The notes under the pieces were generated by a model. It did not search any database and was not told the origin of the DNA. It worked only from the letters and a program-made list of their open reading frames with translations. From an uncultured Sporolactobacillus sp. (GTDB lineage: Bacteria > Bacillota > Bacilli > Bacillales > Sporolactobacillaceae): 6,399 nucleotides of DNA. Below, piece after piece: positions 5,457 through 6,399 of this stretch (the first letter of the stretch is position 1; each line of letters starts with the position of its first letter). The stretch covers positions 1-6,399 of the forward strand of contig UQRJ01000178.1 of the NCBI GenBank assembly GCA_900543345.1, written 5' to 3'. The translations under genes were made by a program, and so were the position numbers.

Positions 5457-6355
5457 GTGCGCATTTTTGTTGATTTATGGTGGTTTTTTAAACAGGAAAG
5501 ATTAAAGTACGCAATCGGTGTGGCTTTTCTAATGCTTTCGAGTTTTCTGTCGCTTATTCCTCCGTACGTGGTCGGCGTGGTCGTCGATGCCATCCGGACG
5601 CGGAGTTTAACGCTGCCGGTCTTGGCCGAATGGATCGGATTTCTCATTATCATTGGCATCATTTACTACGGTACCGGCTATATCTGGCGGCAGATGATCT
5701 TTGGCTCGTCGATCATTCTGGCCAAACAGCTGAGAAACGATCTGTATCGCCATTTTACGCTCTTATCGCCTAACTTCTACCAGAAGCGGCGGATCGGCGA
5801 TTTGATGGCGCACGCGACTAACGATATAAGCGCGGTGCAGAGTGCGGCCGGTGAGGGGATTCTGACACTGGTCGATTCAATTACGATGGGGGCAATGGTG
5901 ATCGTTACCATGGCAGTGCTGGTCAGCTGGAAGCTGACGATCATCGCTCTTTTGCCGATGCCGGTGATGGCCGCGCTGACGATGCATTATGGCTCGTTGC
6001 TGCATAAACGTTTCGGCGTCGCCCAGGCGGCGTTCTCCGACCTGAACGATAAGGTGCAGGAGAATGTAGCCGGGGTGCGCGTCATTAAGGCATTCGGCGA
6101 GGAAAAAGCGCAGATCGGCATCTTTCGCCGTGCATCGAAAGACGTCGTCGATAAAAATATGGCAGTCGCCCGTGTCGATTCGCTGTTTGATCCGACAATT
6201 ACGTTTATTGTCGCCGTCTGCTATTTTCTGGCACTGGCTTTTGGGTCGGTATTTGTGGTCGGCGGCTCGCTGACAATCGGTCGACTGACCAGTTTTACTC
6301 TGTATCTCGGCCGGCTCGTCTGGCCGATGCTGGCGTTCGGGTTCCTGTTTAATGT
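5457..6355 (+). CDS. BmrC/YheI-like ABC half-transporter, 5' part (membrane domain)
   Basis: This is the N-terminal 299 residues of an ABC exporter half-transporter, strongly resembling B. subtilis BmrC (YheI), which pairs with BmrD (YheH) to expel drugs from the cytoplasmic membrane. Start: GTG 5457 with AGGAGG (5443-5448) eight bases upstream; upstream in-frame codons run back into the terminator and are not coding. Six membrane segments fit near 17-39, 55-77, 131-153, 157-177, 240-268 and 276-299. Family landmarks seen are LSPNFYQKRRIGDLMAHATND (104-123), GILTLVDS (134-141), SWKLT (157-161), LNDKVQENVAGVRVIKAF (196-213) and VDSLFDPT (240-247). The family is about 585 residues; the Walker A, signature and Walker B regions are absent because adapter sequence replaces the gene from 6356. 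Residues after Asn299 (VCLLYTSDAADE) are adapter translation. The partner gene would be expected just downstream in the genome. Expression is likely attenuated by the leader at 5240-5419. Confidence 0.93.
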
Positions 6356-6399
6356 CTGTCTCTTATACACATCTGACGCTGCCGACGAATAGCCTTGTG
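6356..6399 (-). other. Nextera/Tn5 adapter with index (right end, artificial)
   Basis: Bases 6356-6388 are the reverse complement of the complete Nextera read-1 adapter: the inverted mosaic end CTGTCTCTTATACACATCT, then GACGCTGCCGACGA. ATAGCCTT (6389-6396) then sits exactly where the i5 index belongs, and GTG (6397-6399) matches the beginning of the reverse-complemented P5 sequence. This is read-through into a library molecule. It truncates the ABC transporter and creates a false C-terminus and stop. Confidence 0.97.

Noticed and set aside
5452..5505. ATG 5452 close to the strong ribosome site
   Set aside because: It is out of frame with the transporter and stops after 17 codons; I saw no evidence that it is used.
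1..6388. Inverted terminal repeats suggesting a Tn5/IS50-like transposon spanning the window
   Set aside because: The repeats are exactly the Nextera adapter including its non-mosaic part, the right one continues into an index and P5, and no transposase lies between them.

Overview
The window is a fragment of a Gram-positive, Bacilli-type chromosome with mixed, roughly balanced GC. The evidence is strong AGGAGG-type ribosome sites, GTG starts, sigma-A promoters with 17-bp spacers, a CtsR heat-shock operator, a TopB-type topoisomerase III and a BmrC/YheI-like ABC transporter. Bacillales is the best guess, possibly a Sporolactobacillaceae-like lineage, but the genus cannot be fixed from the sequence. 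Both ends are artificial: bases 1-28 and 6356-6399 are Illumina Nextera (Tn5 mosaic-end) adapter, and the right copy runs on into an 8-base index and the first bases of P5. The genuine insert is therefore about 29-6355, and the two outermost genes are cut by the assembly, not by biology.

Layout, left to right. (1) 30-930: the 3' part of a YjjP-like gene and a complete YjjB-like gene, the two halves of a split ThrE-family threonine/serine (or dicarboxylate) exporter. (2) 1105-1800: an SGNH/GDSL hydrolase with an extended -10 promoter, ending at a strong, probably bidirectional terminator (1923-1971). (3) 2053-4164, minus strand: topB, a full-length type IA topoisomerase III with two C-terminal zinc ribbons, convergent with the hydrolase. 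(4) 4165-4400: a divergent control region with a sigma-A promoter for topB and another for hsp20. The hsp20 promoter lies inside a CtsR box, and a second degenerate CtsR box is arranged as its mirror image. (5) 4401-4832: hsp20, a small heat-shock protein, followed by its terminator. (6) 4885-5189: about 300 bases with no supportable gene. (7) 5190-5419: a complete-looking attenuator made of a sigma-A promoter, a 29-codon leader ORF with its own ribosome site, competing hairpins and an intrinsic terminator. (8) 5457-6355: the membrane domain of a BmrC/YheI-like ABC half-transporter, lost at the adapter before its ATPase domain.

The most interesting regulation is at the right end. The leader ORF, terminator and transporter match the bmrBCD (yheJIH) organisation of Bacillus subtilis, where translation of a leader peptide controls transcription of a multidrug exporter. 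Here the sequence suggests specific switching helices: a 15-bp helix over the leader's ribosome site and start codon, and a 9-bp antiterminator that would take the left arm of the terminator. The hsp20 promoter is a clear CtsR target with an unusual mirrored double operator. I see no mobile element, CRISPR array, RNA gene or defence system. The window looks like ordinary core chromosome with two good regulatory regions.
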